Shown: positions 48,820 through 57,579 of the stretch, piece by piece
Layout of the letters: each line of letters opens with the position of its first letter
How positions within the stretch are numbered: the first letter of the stretch is position 1
Assembly (NCBI GenBank): GCA_002347815.1
Contig: DDXV01000064.1
Span: 34,946 to 98,945 of the forward strand
Reading direction: 5' to 3'
Length of the DNA stretch: 64,000 bases
Source: Syntrophaceae bacterium UBA2251
GTDB taxonomy: Bacteria; Desulfobacterota; Syntrophia; Syntrophales; UBA2251
The notes under the pieces: model-generated
Databases searched by the model: none
Told to the model about the DNA's origin: nothing
The model's input: the letters and a program-made list of their open reading frames with translations, nothing else
Translations under genes and position numbers: made by a program

Positions 48820-50739
48820 ATGACAACAACGCTCCACATACAGTTGCCCGGCGGGGCGACGGCGGAACATCCGGCGGGGACGCCGATACGGGAGATCCTG
48901 GCGGCCTGGCGGCCGCGGGCGCTCGCGACGGCCGTCGCGGTCCGGATGGACGGGCGCGCGGTCGATCTCGACGCCGTTGTCGAACGGGACGCCCGGGTGG
49001 AGCCGATCGACCTCGATTCGCGGGAGGGCCTGTCGGTGCTGCGCCACAGCACCTCCCACGTGATGGCCCAGGCCGTCCAGGACGTCTTTCCCGGGGCGAA
49101 GGTTTCGATCGGACCGTCCATCGAGGACGGGTTCTACTACGACTTCGACTACGAGACGCCGTTCACCCCGGAGGACCTCGACAAGATCGAGGCGCGGATG
49201 CGCGAGATCATCGCCGCCGACCATCCCTTCGTGCGCGAGGAGATGTCGCGCGCGGCCGCGAGCGAAAAGTTCGCCGCGGTGGGCGAGACCTACAAGGTCG
49301 AACTCCTGCGCGACCTGCCTGAGGACGTCGGGACCGTCAGCCTCTACACGCAGGGGGGCTACGTCGATCTCTGCCGCGGCCCGCACCTGCCGTCCACGGG
49401 GCGAATCGCCGCCTTCAAGCTTCTGAACGTCGCCGGGGCCTACTGGCGGGGCGACGAGCGCAACCGGATGCTCCAGCGGATCTACGGCACGGCCTTCGCC
49501 GATGCCGCGTCGCTCGCGGAGCACCTGAAACTCGTCGAGGAGGCGCGCAAGCGCGACCACCGCCGGATCGGCCGGGAGCTCGATCTCTTCCAGATGAACG
49601 ACGAGGCGGGGCCGGGGCTCATCATCTTCCACCCGAAGGGGATGCTGCTGCGCACGATCATCGAGGACTGGGAGCGGCGGGAGCACCTCAAGCGCGGCTA
49701 CGACATCGTCATGGGGCCGCAGATCCTGAAGGCGGACCTGTGGAAGCGATCGGGTCACTACGACCACTATCGCGAGAACATGTACTACACCGAGGTGGAG
49801 GGCCAGCCCTACGGGATCAAACCCATGAACTGCCTGGCCCACATGCTCATCTACCGGGCGAAGATCCGGTCCTACCGCGACCTGCCGCTGAGGTACTTCG
49901 AGCTGGGGACGGTGCACCGCCACGAGAAGACGGGGGTGCTGCACGGGCTGATGCGGGCGCGCCAGTTCACGCAGGACGACGCGCACATCCTGTGCCGGCC
50001 CGACCAGTTGAACGACGAGATCCGGGCGATCGCGGCCTTCGTGGCCGACGCAATGCGGATCTTCGGGTTCGCCTACGAGGTCGAGCTCTCGACCCGGCCG
50101 GCGGACTCGATCGGCTCCGACGCCGACTGGGAGCTGGCGACGACCGCGCTCGAACAGGCCTTGAAGGACACGGGTCTCCCGTACGAGGTCAACGCCGGCG
50201 ACGGGGCCTTCTACGGGCCGAAGATCGACTTCAAGCTGAAGGACGCGCTCAAGCGCAAGTGGCAATGCGCCACGATCCAGTGCGACTTCACCCTGCCGGA
50301 GCGCTTCGACTTGACCTATGTCGGGGCCGACGGGGAGAAGCACCGGCCCGTCATGCTGCACCGGGTGATCCTGGGGGCGATCGAGCGCTTCATGGGGGTG
50401 CTCATCGAGCACTACGCCGGCGCCTTTCCGCTGTGGCTCTCTCCGGTGCAGGCGGTCCTCGTCACGGTGACGGACGCGCAGATCCCCTACGGCGAGACGG
50501 TCTACCAAACGCTCCTGGACGCGGGCATCCGCGTGGAGCGTGATTTCCGGAACGAGAAGCTGGGCTTCAAGATCCGCGAGGCCCAGGTGCAGAAGACGCC
50601 GTACATGCTCGTCATCGGCGACCGCGAGGTAGCTTCCGGGCAGGTGTCGCCCCGGGAGCGGTCGGGGAAGAACCTGGGGGCCATGACGCCCGGGGCCTTT
50701 GCCGCGCTGGTGCGCGAGCGCTGCGCGAACTACGAATAG
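48820..50739 (+). CDS. thrS: threonyl-tRNA synthetase
   Basis: 639 residues, full length. It has the N-terminal TGS domain (LHIQLPGGATAEHPAGTPI), the editing domain with HSTSHVMAQAVQDVFPGAKV, the class II catalytic core (IIFHPKGMLLRTIIEDW, RHEKTGVLHGLMRARQFTQDDAH) and zinc ligands including the Cys of MNCLAHM. The C-terminal anticodon domain includes VLVTVTDAQIPYGETVYQTLLDAGIRVERDFRNEKLGFKIREAQ. It charges tRNA-Thr and is followed by infC with 17 bases between. Confidence 0.98.
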   Translation: MTTTLHIQLPGGATAEHPAGTPIREILAAWRPRALATAVAVRMDGRAVDLDAVVERDARVEPIDLDSREGLSVLRHSTSHVMAQAVQDVFPGAKVSIGPSIEDGFYYDFDYETPFTPEDLDKIEARMREIIAADHPFVREEMSRAAASEKFAAVGETYKVELLRDLPEDVGTVSLYTQGGYVDLCRGPHLPSTGRIAAFKLLNVAGAYWRGDERNRMLQRIYGTAFADAASLAEHLKLVEEARKRDHRRIGRELDLFQMNDEAGPGLIIFHPKGMLLRTIIEDWERREHLKRGYDIVMGPQILKADLWKRSGHYDHYRENMYYTEVEGQPYGIKPMNCLAHMLIYRAKIRSYRDLPLRYFELGTVHRHEKTGVLHGLMRARQFTQDDAHILCRPDQLNDEIRAIAAFVADAMRIFGFAYEVELSTRPADSIGSDADWELATTALEQALKDTGLPYEVNAGDGAFYGPKIDFKLKDALKRKWQCATIQCDFTLPERFDLTYVGADGEKHRPVMLHRVILGAIERFMGVLIEHYAGAFPLWLSPVQAVLVTVTDAQIPYGETVYQTLLDAGIRVERDFRNEKLGFKIREAQVQKTPYMLVIGDREVASGQVSPRERSGKNLGAMTPGAFAALVRERCANYE

Positions 50740-50756
50740 ACATCAGGAGGTGACCC

Positions 50757-51266
50757 ATAGCTAAGGATCTGAATATCAATCGGGAAATCCGGGCCCCGCA
50801 GGTCCGGGTGATTGATGCGGAAGGAAAACAGCTGGGCGTGATTTCCCTGGCCGAGGCGCTGGCGGAGGCCGGCCGGGTGAACCTGGACCTGGTCGAGGTC
50901 GCGCCCGCGGCAAATCCTCCCGTCTGCAAGATCATGGACTACGGGAAGTTCCGGTATCAGCAGAGCAAGAAGCTCGCGCTGGCCAAAAAGAGCCAGAGCA
51001 CCATCCAGGTCAAGGAGATGCGGATCCGGCCCAAGACGGAGGCGCACGATCTGGAGGTGAAGATCAAGCACATCCGGAAGTTCCTGGAACAGGGCGACAA
51101 GGTCAAGATCACGATGATGTTCCGGGGGCGGGAGATCGCCTACACGGAGAACGGACGGCGGATCATGGAGAGCGTCAAGGAGTCGCTGGCGGAAATCAGT
51201 CAGGTGGACCAGTACCCGAAGCTCGAGGGGCGCAACATGGTCATGATCCTGTCGCCGAAGAAATGA
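50757..51266 (+). CDS. infC: translation initiation factor IF-3, apparent ATA start
   Basis: 169 residues when started at ATA 50757: (M)AKDLNINREIRAPQVRVIDAEGKQLGVI, the full conserved IF-3 N-terminus. The first ATG in frame (50808) would remove about 17 conserved residues. CAGGAGGTGACCC, a near-perfect ribosome-binding site, lies 6-7 bases before the ATA, which fixes the start. IF-3 genes in other bacteria use AUU/AUC/AUA-type starts so that IF-3 itself represses its translation. NPPVCKIMDYGKFRYQQSKK and KEMRIRPKTEAHDLEVK are further IF-3 hallmarks. Followed by rpmI after 28 bases. Confidence 0.95.
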   Translation: MAKDLNINREIRAPQVRVIDAEGKQLGVISLAEALAEAGRVNLDLVEVAPAANPPVCKIMDYGKFRYQQSKKLALAKKSQSTIQVKEMRIRPKTEAHDLEVKIKHIRKFLEQGDKVKITMMFRGREIAYTENGRRIMESVKESLAEISQVDQYPKLEGRNMVMILSPKK

Positions 51267-51294
51267 AGTCATTTTTGAAAAGGAGTCGAGAGTC

Positions 51295-51492
51295 ATGCCC
51301 AAGTTCAAGACGCACCGGGGGGCGGCGAAGCGCTTTTCCCTGACGGGAACGGGTAAAATCAAGCGCAACAAGGCCTTCCACCGCCACATCCTGACCTCAA
51401 AGGACCGGAAGCGCAAACGGAACCTGCGCAAGGGGGCGATCGTGGACGCCGCCAACGCGCGTGCGATCCGGAAGCTGATCCCGTATCTGTAG
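51295..51492 (+). CDS. rpmI: 50S ribosomal protein L35
   Basis: 65 residues beginning MPKFKTHRGAAKRFSLTGTGKIKRNKAFHRHILTSK, the L35 signature, and ending RAIRKLIPYL. AAAAGGAG lies upstream. Second gene of the infC-rpmI-rplT operon. Confidence 0.97.
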   Translation: MPKFKTHRGAAKRFSLTGTGKIKRNKAFHRHILTSKDRKRKRNLRKGAIVDAANARAIRKLIPYL

Positions 51493-51587
51493 GCGAAAGG
51501 CCAAAGGCAACAGGCTAAAGGCTAAAGTTCAGGGGCCAAGGGCTGAAGATTTTTCCCCTTACGCCTTTTGCCATCTCCCTTTCGCCT
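51491..51587 (+). promoter_or_regulatory. inverted-repeat region between rpmI and rplT
   Basis: AGGCGAAAGG (51491-51500) and CCTTTCGCCT (51578-51587) form a 10-bp stem. Between them are repeated AAAGGC/AAGGCT runs facing a GCCTTTTGCC run. In other bacteria L20 represses this operon by binding a leader structure, but the site is normally before rpmI or infC. A dispersed repeat is the alternative. Confidence 0.4.
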
Positions 51588-51608
51588 GTCATTATCAAGG
51601 AGCACATC

Positions 51609-51968
51609 ATGTCACGGGTAAAACGCAGCATCACGGCGAAGAAGAAGAGACGCAAGATCCTGAAGCTGGCAAAGGGCTTTTTCGGGGCCCGCAGCCGCCT
51701 CCTCCGGACGGCCACGGAAGCGGTCGACCGGGCCATGCGGTATGCCTACCGCGACCGGAGGGCGCGGAAGCGGGAGTTCCGCCAGTTGTGGATCGCCCGG
51801 ATCAATGCCGGCGCGCGCGCGAACGGCATCAGCTATAGCCGCCTCATCGAGGGCATGAAGAAGCAGGGCGTCGAGATCGACCGCAAGGTCCTGTCCGATC
51901 TCGCCATCCACGATCCCCAGGCCTTCGCGAAGGTCGTGGCGGTCGCCCGGGGTGAGCAGGCGTCATGA
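51609..51968 (+). CDS. rplT: 50S ribosomal protein L20
   Basis: 119 residues: MSRVKRSITAKKKRRKILKLAKGFFGARSRLLRTA and the C-terminal domain LWIARINAGARANGISYSRLIEGMKKQGVEIDRKVLSDLAI. Normal length. Its stop overlaps the pheS start (ATGA). It is both a ribosomal protein and, in other bacteria, the operon repressor. Confidence 0.98.
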   Translation: MSRVKRSITAKKKRRKILKLAKGFFGARSRLLRTATEAVDRAMRYAYRDRRARKREFRQLWIARINAGARANGISYSRLIEGMKKQGVEIDRKVLSDLAIHDPQAFAKVVAVARGEQAS

Positions 51969-52981
51969 AGGAAGCGCTGGAGGAGCTCTACCGGCAGGCC
52001 GAAGCGGAGCTGAAAGCCGCGGCGGGCGAAGCGGACCTCCTCGCCGTCAAGACGAAGTACCTCGGCCGGAAGGGCCTCCTGACGGCGGCGCTCCGCCAGG
52101 TCAGTCAGGCGCCGGCCGATGTGAGGCCCGCCCTGGGCCGGCTGGCCAACGAGATCAAGGAAACGCTGGCCGCGCGGATCGAGGCGGCCCTGCAGGACCT
52201 CGCGGCCGGAAGCAAGGAAGCCGCCCTCCTCGAAGAGCGGATCGACGTCACCCTCCCGGGACGGGGCACGAGCCCCGGCCGCCTCCATCCCATCACCCAG
52301 ACCACCCGCGAGATCTGCCGGATCTTCGCCGGCTTCGGGTTTTCCGTGGCCGAGGGGCCGGAGGTCGAGCGCGACTACTACAACTTCGAGGCCCTGAACA
52401 TGCCGCCGGACCATCCGGCGCGGGACATGCAGGACACCTTCTACATCGAGGAGGGCGTCGTGCTCAGGACGCACACGTCGCCGGTGCAGGTCCGGACGAT
52501 GGAAAAGCAGCGTCCACCCGTGAGGATCATTTCCCCCGGCCGCGTGTACCGGCCCGATTCGGACGTTTCCCACACCCCGATGTTCCATCAGGTCGAAGGC
52601 CTCCTCGTGGACCGGGGAATCACCTTCGGCGATCTGAAGGGGCTCCTGGCGGCCTTCCTCAAGCAGATCTTCGGCGACGAGACCGTGCTCCGGTTCCGGC
52701 CGAGCTTCTTCCCCTTCACCGAACCCAGCGCCGAGGTGGACATCCGCTGCGTCATGTGCGGCGGCAAAGGCTGTCGCGTCTGCGGGCAGAGCGGCTGGCT
52801 CGAGATCCTCGGTTCCGGGATGGTGGATCCGGCGGTCTTCGAGAATGTGGGCTACGACCCGGAGGAGGTGACGGGGTTCGCCTTCGGCCTCGGCGTGGAG
52901 CGGATCGCCATGCTCAAGTACGGCATCAACGACATCCGCCTCTTCTTCGAGAACGACGTCCGCTTCCTCGAACAGTTTTGA
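51965..52981 (+). CDS. pheS: phenylalanyl-tRNA synthetase alpha subunit
   Basis: 338 residues. The N-terminal coiled coil is followed by the class II core: LPGRGTSPGRLHPITQTTREICRIF, FSVAEGPEVERDYYNFEALNMPPDHPARDMQDTFY, FHQVEGLLVDRGITFGDLKG, and motif 3 GFAFGLGVERIAMLKYGINDIR. A Cys cluster, CVMCGGKGCRVC, lies in the insert as in many bacterial PheS. It forms the (alpha-beta)2 enzyme with PheT. Coupled to rplT by overlap. Confidence 0.98.
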   Translation: MKEALEELYRQAEAELKAAAGEADLLAVKTKYLGRKGLLTAALRQVSQAPADVRPALGRLANEIKETLAARIEAALQDLAAGSKEAALLEERIDVTLPGRGTSPGRLHPITQTTREICRIFAGFGFSVAEGPEVERDYYNFEALNMPPDHPARDMQDTFYIEEGVVLRTHTSPVQVRTMEKQRPPVRIISPGRVYRPDSDVSHTPMFHQVEGLLVDRGITFGDLKGLLAAFLKQIFGDETVLRFRPSFFPFTEPSAEVDIRCVMCGGKGCRVCGQSGWLEILGSGMVDPAVFENVGYDPEEVTGFAFGLGVERIAMLKYGINDIRLFFENDVRFLEQF

Positions 52982-53023
52982 TGAATTCGCGAGGGGTTCA
53001 ATTCGATTGAACCACGGTGAACG

Positions 53024-55441
53024 ATGCTGGTCAGTTACAGATGGCTTAAGGATTATGTAGAGGTGGACCTCGCGCCGGCGGCGTTGGCCGAACGGCTGAC
53101 GATGGCGGGCCTCGAGGTCGATGCGGTCACGGCGGCGGGGCCGGCGTTCACGAACGTCGTCGTCGCGAAGATCCTGTCGGTGAAGCCGCATCCGGGGGCG
53201 GACAAGCTCTTCCTGTGCGACGTGACCGACGGCGAGACCACCTGGCCGATCGTCTGCGGCGCCCCGAACACCCGCGCCGGCATCCTGACGCCCCTGGCGC
53301 GCGTCGGGGCGACGATCCCCGGCGGCTACACGATCAAGAGCTCCGTCATCCGGGGCGAGCGCTCCGAGGGGATGCTCTGCTCGGAGGAGGAGCTCGGCAT
53401 CGGTCCGGACACCTCGGGGATCGTGGTCCTGCCGGAGGACCTGCCCCTGGGCCGTGACCTGGCCGACGCCCTTGACCTCAAGGACACGGTCCTCGACATC
53501 TCCGTCACCCCCAACCGCGCGGACTGCCTGTCGATCATCGGGATCGCGCGGGAGGTGGCCGCCCTCACCGGCAAGCCCCTCCGCTATCCCGAGATCCGCT
53601 TCACGGAGGCGCCGGAGGCCGCGGCCGACGTCACCTCCGTGACGATCCTCGACCCCGATCTGTGTCCGCGCTACACGGCGCGCGTCATCCGGGGCGTGAC
53701 CATCGGTCCGTCGCCGCGCTGGATGCGTCAGCGGTTGGAGGCCGTGGGGCTGAGGTCCATCAACAACATCGTCGATATCACGAACTTCGTGATGATGGAA
53801 CTGGGCCAGCCCTTGCACGCCTTCGACTTCCGGTTTCTCGAAGAGGGGCGCATCGTCGTGCGCCGCTCGACCGAAGGGGAGCCCTTCGTCTCGCTCGACG
53901 AGAAGGAGCGGATCCTCAAGGCCGATACCCTGATGATCCGCGACGGCCGGAAGCCCGTCGCCATCGCGGGGATCATGGGAGGCCTCAATTCCGAGGTCAA
54001 GGAGGATACGGCGATGATCTTCCTGGAGAGCGCGTATTTCGCGCCGTCGTCCATCCGGCGTTCCTCGAGGATGCTGGGAATGGGGACGGACGCCGCGTTC
54101 CGCTTCGAGCGCGGGATCGACCCCGAGGGGGTGGTCCGGGCGGCCGACCGGGCGGCGCAGCTCATGGCCGAACTGGGAGGCGGACGGGTGCTCAAGGGGA
54201 TCATCGACCAGTACCCCCGGACGGTCCCCACGGCCGAGGACATCCGACTGCGCCTCGCACGCATCAACGACATCCTGGGGACGGAGGTCCCGGCCGAAGC
54301 GGCGGTCGGCATCCTGAAGGCGCTCGGGATGGCGGTGCGCGAGGAGGGGGACGGGGACTGGCGGGTTACCCCGCCCACGTACCGCGTCGACGTGACGCGT
54401 GAAATCGACCTCATCGAAGAGATCGCCCGCCTCTGGGGCTACGACCGCGTGCCCCTGACGCTGCCGTCCGCCGCCGCGGCGCCCGTGCACAAGGCCCCGA
54501 AGGAGAACGCGGCGGACCGTATCCGCGAAGTGCTGACGGGTGCGGGCTACACCGAACTCGTCAACTACAGCTTCATTTCCCCGGCCGCCCCTGACGGGCT
54601 GGGGCTGGCCGCGGACGATCCCCGGCGGCGACTCGTCCGGATCTCCAACCCGCTCACGGAGGACCAGTCCGTCATGCGGACGACGCTGATCTGGGGGCTT
54701 CTCCAGACAATGGCGCGCAACATCCGCTCCGGCGCCGGCGACCTGAAGCTCTTCGAGATCGGGCGCCTCTTCTTCGCCGGGGCGCCGGGCGAACTGCCCG
54801 TCGAAAGGGACACCGTCGCCTGCCTCCTGACGGGGCTCCGGTACGACGACCAGTGGCATCACCCGGACGTCCGGGTGGATTTCTACGATCTCAAGGGGGT
54901 GGTCGAGGGACTGTTCCGGGCGCTCAAGATCGCCGACGTCCGCTTCGATTCGGCGGACCCCGAGCCGTTCCTCCATCCCGGGCGGGCCTGCCGGATCCTC
55001 ATCGGCGGGCAGGCGGCAGGAATTCTGGGCGAGGTGCATCCGGACCTTTTGGAGCGACTCGACGTCAAGGGGCGCACGGTGGTCTGCGAGCTGGATCTGG
55101 ACGCGCTGGCCGCCGCGGCCCGCGCCGTCTGCGCCTTCCGGGGCGTTTCCCGCTTTCCGGCGGTGGCGCGCGACGTCGCCTTCCTGGTGCCCCGGGAGCT
55201 GGAAAGTGAAGCGCTGCTGGGCCATATTCGCGCAACAGGTGAAGAATTACTTGAAAAAGTTCAAATTTTTGATGTATATGACGGCGAGAGAATCGAACCG
55301 GGCTTCAAGAGCCTGGGTCTCCGGTTCTCCTACCGGAAGGCGGACGGAACCCTGACGGACGACGAAGTGCAACAGGTCCACGCGGCGCTGGTCGCCCGGG
55401 TGGTTGAGCGGACCGGCGCCAGGGTGAGGGGTGAATCCTAG
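53024..55441 (+). CDS. pheT: phenylalanyl-tRNA synthetase beta subunit
   Basis: 805 residues. Domains in order: N-terminal tRNA-binding (EMAP-like) domain starting VVVAKILSVKPHPGADKLFLCDV; B3/B4 editing domain with VTPNRADCLSIIGIAREVAALTG; B5 domain (IKYP-like RLRLARINDILG); inactive class II-like core; and C-terminal FDX-ACB anticodon domain (RGVSRFPAVARDVAFLVPREL...LGLRFSYRKADGTLTDDEVQQVH). Normal length. 43 bases after pheS. Confidence 0.98.
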   Translation: MLVSYRWLKDYVEVDLAPAALAERLTMAGLEVDAVTAAGPAFTNVVVAKILSVKPHPGADKLFLCDVTDGETTWPIVCGAPNTRAGILTPLARVGATIPGGYTIKSSVIRGERSEGMLCSEEELGIGPDTSGIVVLPEDLPLGRDLADALDLKDTVLDISVTPNRADCLSIIGIAREVAALTGKPLRYPEIRFTEAPEAAADVTSVTILDPDLCPRYTARVIRGVTIGPSPRWMRQRLEAVGLRSINNIVDITNFVMMELGQPLHAFDFRFLEEGRIVVRRSTEGEPFVSLDEKERILKADTLMIRDGRKPVAIAGIMGGLNSEVKEDTAMIFLESAYFAPSSIRRSSRMLGMGTDAAFRFERGIDPEGVVRAADRAAQLMAELGGGRVLKGIIDQYPRTVPTAEDIRLRLARINDILGTEVPAEAAVGILKALGMAVREEGDGDWRVTPPTYRVDVTREIDLIEEIARLWGYDRVPLTLPSAAAAPVHKAPKENAADRIREVLTGAGYTELVNYSFISPAAPDGLGLAADDPRRRLVRISNPLTEDQSVMRTTLIWGLLQTMARNIRSGAGDLKLFEIGRLFFAGAPGELPVERDTVACLLTGLRYDDQWHHPDVRVDFYDLKGVVEGLFRALKIADVRFDSADPEPFLHPGRACRILIGGQAAGILGEVHPDLLERLDVKGRTVVCELDLDALAAAARAVCAFRGVSRFPAVARDVAFLVPRELESEALLGHIRATGEELLEKVQIFDVYDGERIEPGFKSLGLRFSYRKADGTLTDDEVQQVHAALVARVVERTGARVRGES

Positions 55442-55478
55442 ACAGGGTCGCATTCAGACAGCATCAGGAGGGCGAGAG

Positions 55479-55751
55479 ATGACGAAGATCGATATCATTC
55501 AGGAAGTATACGAGAAATTGGGCTTCTCCAAGAAGGATTCGGCGCAGATCGTGGAGTCGGTTTTCGACATCATGAAAGACACCCTGGCCAAGGGGGAGAA
55601 GATCAAGATCTCCGGGTTCGGCAACTTTGTCGTCAAGGAAAAGAAGTCCCGCCGCGGCCGCAACCCCCAGACGGGGAAGGAGATCGAGATCTCCGCGCGC
55701 CGGGTCCTGACCTTCAAATCCAGCCAGGTGTTGCGTAAGGCCCTCAATTAA
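55479..55751 (+). CDS. ihfA: integration host factor alpha subunit
   Basis: 90 residues: MTKIDIIQEVYEKLGFSKKDSAQIVESVFDIMKDTLAKGEKIKISGFGNFVV, then the DNA-binding arm RRGRNPQTGKEIEISARRVLTFK with the proline (NPQTG). This order after pheT is the usual place for ihfA rather than hupB. AGGAGGGC precedes the ATG at 55479; the extension to 55431 is not used. It bends DNA at sigma54 promoters and recombination sites. Confidence 0.95.
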   Translation: MTKIDIIQEVYEKLGFSKKDSAQIVESVFDIMKDTLAKGEKIKISGFGNFVVKEKKSRRGRNPQTGKEIEISARRVLTFKSSQVLRKALN

Positions 55752-55854
55752 AAAAAGATCCGCGGGGTCCGTCCGGCGCCCCTCGTTTTTTCGGGATGAG
55801 CGGCTCCGCCGGTTCCGAACCCGCGTTCGGCGTGTGCTGGGGGAGGGGCTCAAG

Positions 55855-56193
55855 GTGGATCCGGCGATACCCGATAAAACCTATTTCCGCATCGGCGAGG
55901 TGGCCTGGCTTCTGGGCGTCGAGACCCACGTTCTGCGGTACTGGGAATCGGAGTTCAAGACCGTCCGGCCCGTCCGGACCCGGACCGATCAGCGGCTCTA
56001 CCGCCGACAGGACGTTGAGGAGCTGCTCCGCATCCGGAGGCTCCTTTACGAGGAGCGTTTCACCCTCGACGGGGCGAAGAAGCAAATCGCCCGTCTGAGG
56101 CGCGAGGGGGAGCCGGCCGGTGGGGAGGACGAGCACGAACGCCTCCGCCGGATCAAGGAAGGGCTCCTTGAACTGAAGCGGATCATGGATTGA
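55855..56193 (+). CDS. MerR-family transcriptional regulator
   Basis: 112 residues from GTG 55855 (GGGGGAGGGG about 10 bases upstream); a GTG at 55834 is an alternative. YFRIGEVAWLLGVETHVLRYWESEF is the MerR helix-turn-helix and wing, followed by RTRTDQRLYRRQDVEELLRIRRLLYEERFTLDGAKKQIA. No effector domain with cysteines is present, so it is not a metal or redox MerR. This short form next to ihfA is conserved in deltaproteobacteria; targets unknown. Confidence 0.9.
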   Translation: MDPAIPDKTYFRIGEVAWLLGVETHVLRYWESEFKTVRPVRTRTDQRLYRRQDVEELLRIRRLLYEERFTLDGAKKQIARLRREGEPAGGEDEHERLRRIKEGLLELKRIMD

Positions 56194-56249
56194 AGGCCGA
56201 TGAAGGGAAAGACTTCATCGGCCTTTTCAATGGAAACGGGAAGGGGCGC

Positions 56250-56531
56250 TTATTTCTTGTTTGCGCGTTTGGAGGCCTTGAGGGGATTGACCTTCTGGTT
56301 CGATTCCTTGATTTCCAGTTTCAGGTGCGAGGCCGTGGGGCAGCTGCGGATCCCCCATTTGGCGGCCGGATCGGGATAGACGCGGCAGTATTTGCCGGAT
56401 GCAACTTCCATCACCTTGTTGCAGCCCCCGCACTTCTCGACGATGACATGACAACTTCCGCCGTTGAAGCCACAGCCCTTCTTGCTCATGAAGGCGCATT
56501 CCGTACCGGTCTTGATGGTTTGACAAAGCAT
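56250..56531 (-). CDS. PxxKW-family cysteine-rich protein
   Basis: 93 residues: MLCQTIKTGTECAFMSKKGCGFNGGSCHVIVEKCGGCNKVMEV, YCRVYPDPAAKWGIRSCPTAS and a Lys-rich tail. Eight cysteines plus the DPAAKW motif identify the PxxKW family known from deltaproteobacteria. A metal or Fe-S site is likely but the function is unknown. A promoter lies upstream at 56610. Confidence 0.9.
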   Translation of the reverse strand: MLCQTIKTGTECAFMSKKGCGFNGGSCHVIVEKCGGCNKVMEVASGKYCRVYPDPAAKWGIRSCPTASHLKLEIKESNQKVNPLKASKRANKK

Positions 56532-56609
56532 GGGTCGATACCTCTTTCTCGATGTGTCGCGAACATCGCTTGCGCCCGGCAGGGCGGTTCCCTGCTTGGC
56601 GGGCGCGCC

Positions 56610-56638
56610 TTGCTACCAGAAAAGAAAACGCGTGTCAA
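56610..56638 (-). promoter_or_regulatory. sigma70-type promoter of the PxxKW gene
   Basis: Minus-strand TTGACA (56638-56633), a 17-base spacer and TAGCAA (56615-56610), about 79 bases before the start codon. Confidence 0.55.
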
Positions 56639-56685
56639 TAAAAATATTTTCGGAAGACGCCAGGGTGGAAATCGCGGGGAATGAA

Positions 56686-56714
56686 TTGACTTCACAGGAC
56701 AATCGTGGTAAGCA
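56686..56714 (+). promoter_or_regulatory. sigma70-type promoter of the PTS-plsB operon
   Basis: TTGACT (56686-56691), a 17-base spacer and TAAGCA (56709-56714), giving a leader of about 85 bases to the IID start. It lies divergently to the PxxKW promoter. Confidence 0.5.
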
Positions 56715-56807
56715 ACGACCGCTTTCTGATGCGTGTGCGCGGGTCCGGAATCGATGTCCCGCTGCTCTGAAAAGGGACCGTCGCGCTTGAGGGTATCGGG
56801 GTGTGGA

Positions 56808-57560
56808 ATGGACGGCTGGCTCCTCAAGAAAATATGGTTCCGCTCCCTGACCGTGCAGGCGTCCCTGAATTTCTGGCGCATGCAGAATCTCGGCTTCTGC
56901 TATGCCCTGCTGCCCTGGATCCGCCGGGCGGGCGGCGACCGCGAGGAGATGGCGCGCCGCCTGACGAGGCACCTGCAGCCGTTCAACACGCACCCCTATC
57001 TGACGGCGCCCGTTCTGGGGGCGGTCCTGTACGCGGAAACGCGGCCGGACGCGCCGGCCGACGGGGCGCCGGCCACGGCGCTGAAGAACGCCCTGACGGG
57101 GCCTTACGCCGCCATCGGCGACGCCTTCTTCTGGGGGGCATGGCGACCCTTCTGTGGCCTGATCTCCGTGACCCTCGCCATCATGGGGTCCCTGGCCGCC
57201 CCGCTGGTGTTGCTCCTGCTCTACAACCCGCCCCACCTGTGGGTGCGGACCCGGGGCTACATGGAAGGGATCCGAAAGGGGCGCGGGGGGGCCGACTTCA
57301 TCGCGGCGCTCGATCTGCCGCGGCGGACCCGCCAGATCCGCTGGGGGTCCCTCGTGTTTCTGGCCACGGCCGCGGCCCTGCTTCCGGAGGGGGCTGAGGG
57401 CCAGATCCCCCTGGTCACGGACTTTACGGTGAAGCTCGCGCTCCTGTTCGTCATGCTCGCGAGCTACTGGGGAATCCGGAAGGGGCTGTCCCCCTTCCTG
57501 CTCCTGTACGGCGCCTTCGCGATCCTGCTCGCGGCCTTTACCCTGCTGGCAGCCGTTTGA
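56808..57560 (+). CDS. PTS mannose-family IID-like membrane protein
   Basis: 250 residues from ATG 56808. IWFRSLTVQASLNFWRMQNLGFCYALLPWIRR, RHLQPFNTHPYLTAPVLGAVL and ALTGPYAAIGDAFFWGAWRPF are typical of IID components of the mannose/fructose/sorbose PTS family. Membrane helices follow near residues 120-145 and 195-245. No IIA, IIB or IIC gene is next to it. With HPr and EI directly downstream, it may be part of a regulatory or incomplete PTS as found in several deltaproteobacteria. The exact start is uncertain (TTG 56787 is possible). Confidence 0.9.
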   Translation: MDGWLLKKIWFRSLTVQASLNFWRMQNLGFCYALLPWIRRAGGDREEMARRLTRHLQPFNTHPYLTAPVLGAVLYAETRPDAPADGAPATALKNALTGPYAAIGDAFFWGAWRPFCGLISVTLAIMGSLAAPLVLLLLYNPPHLWVRTRGYMEGIRKGRGGADFIAALDLPRRTRQIRWGSLVFLATAAALLPEGAEGQIPLVTDFTVKLALLFVMLASYWGIRKGLSPFLLLYGAFAILLAAFTLLAAV

Positions 57561-57579
57561 GAAGGCGCGACGGAATGCG

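Noticed and set aside
51833..55225. Long open frame of 1130 codons on the minus strand across pheS and pheT
   Set aside because: It is the antisense shadow of two certain genes in high-GC DNA; its translation is low-complexity His/Asp/Arg-rich with no motif.
55752..55800. GGGG...CCCC hairpin with TTTTTT after ihfA
   Set aside because: The stem is only 4-5 bp and the MerR-type gene follows closely; too weak to call a terminator.
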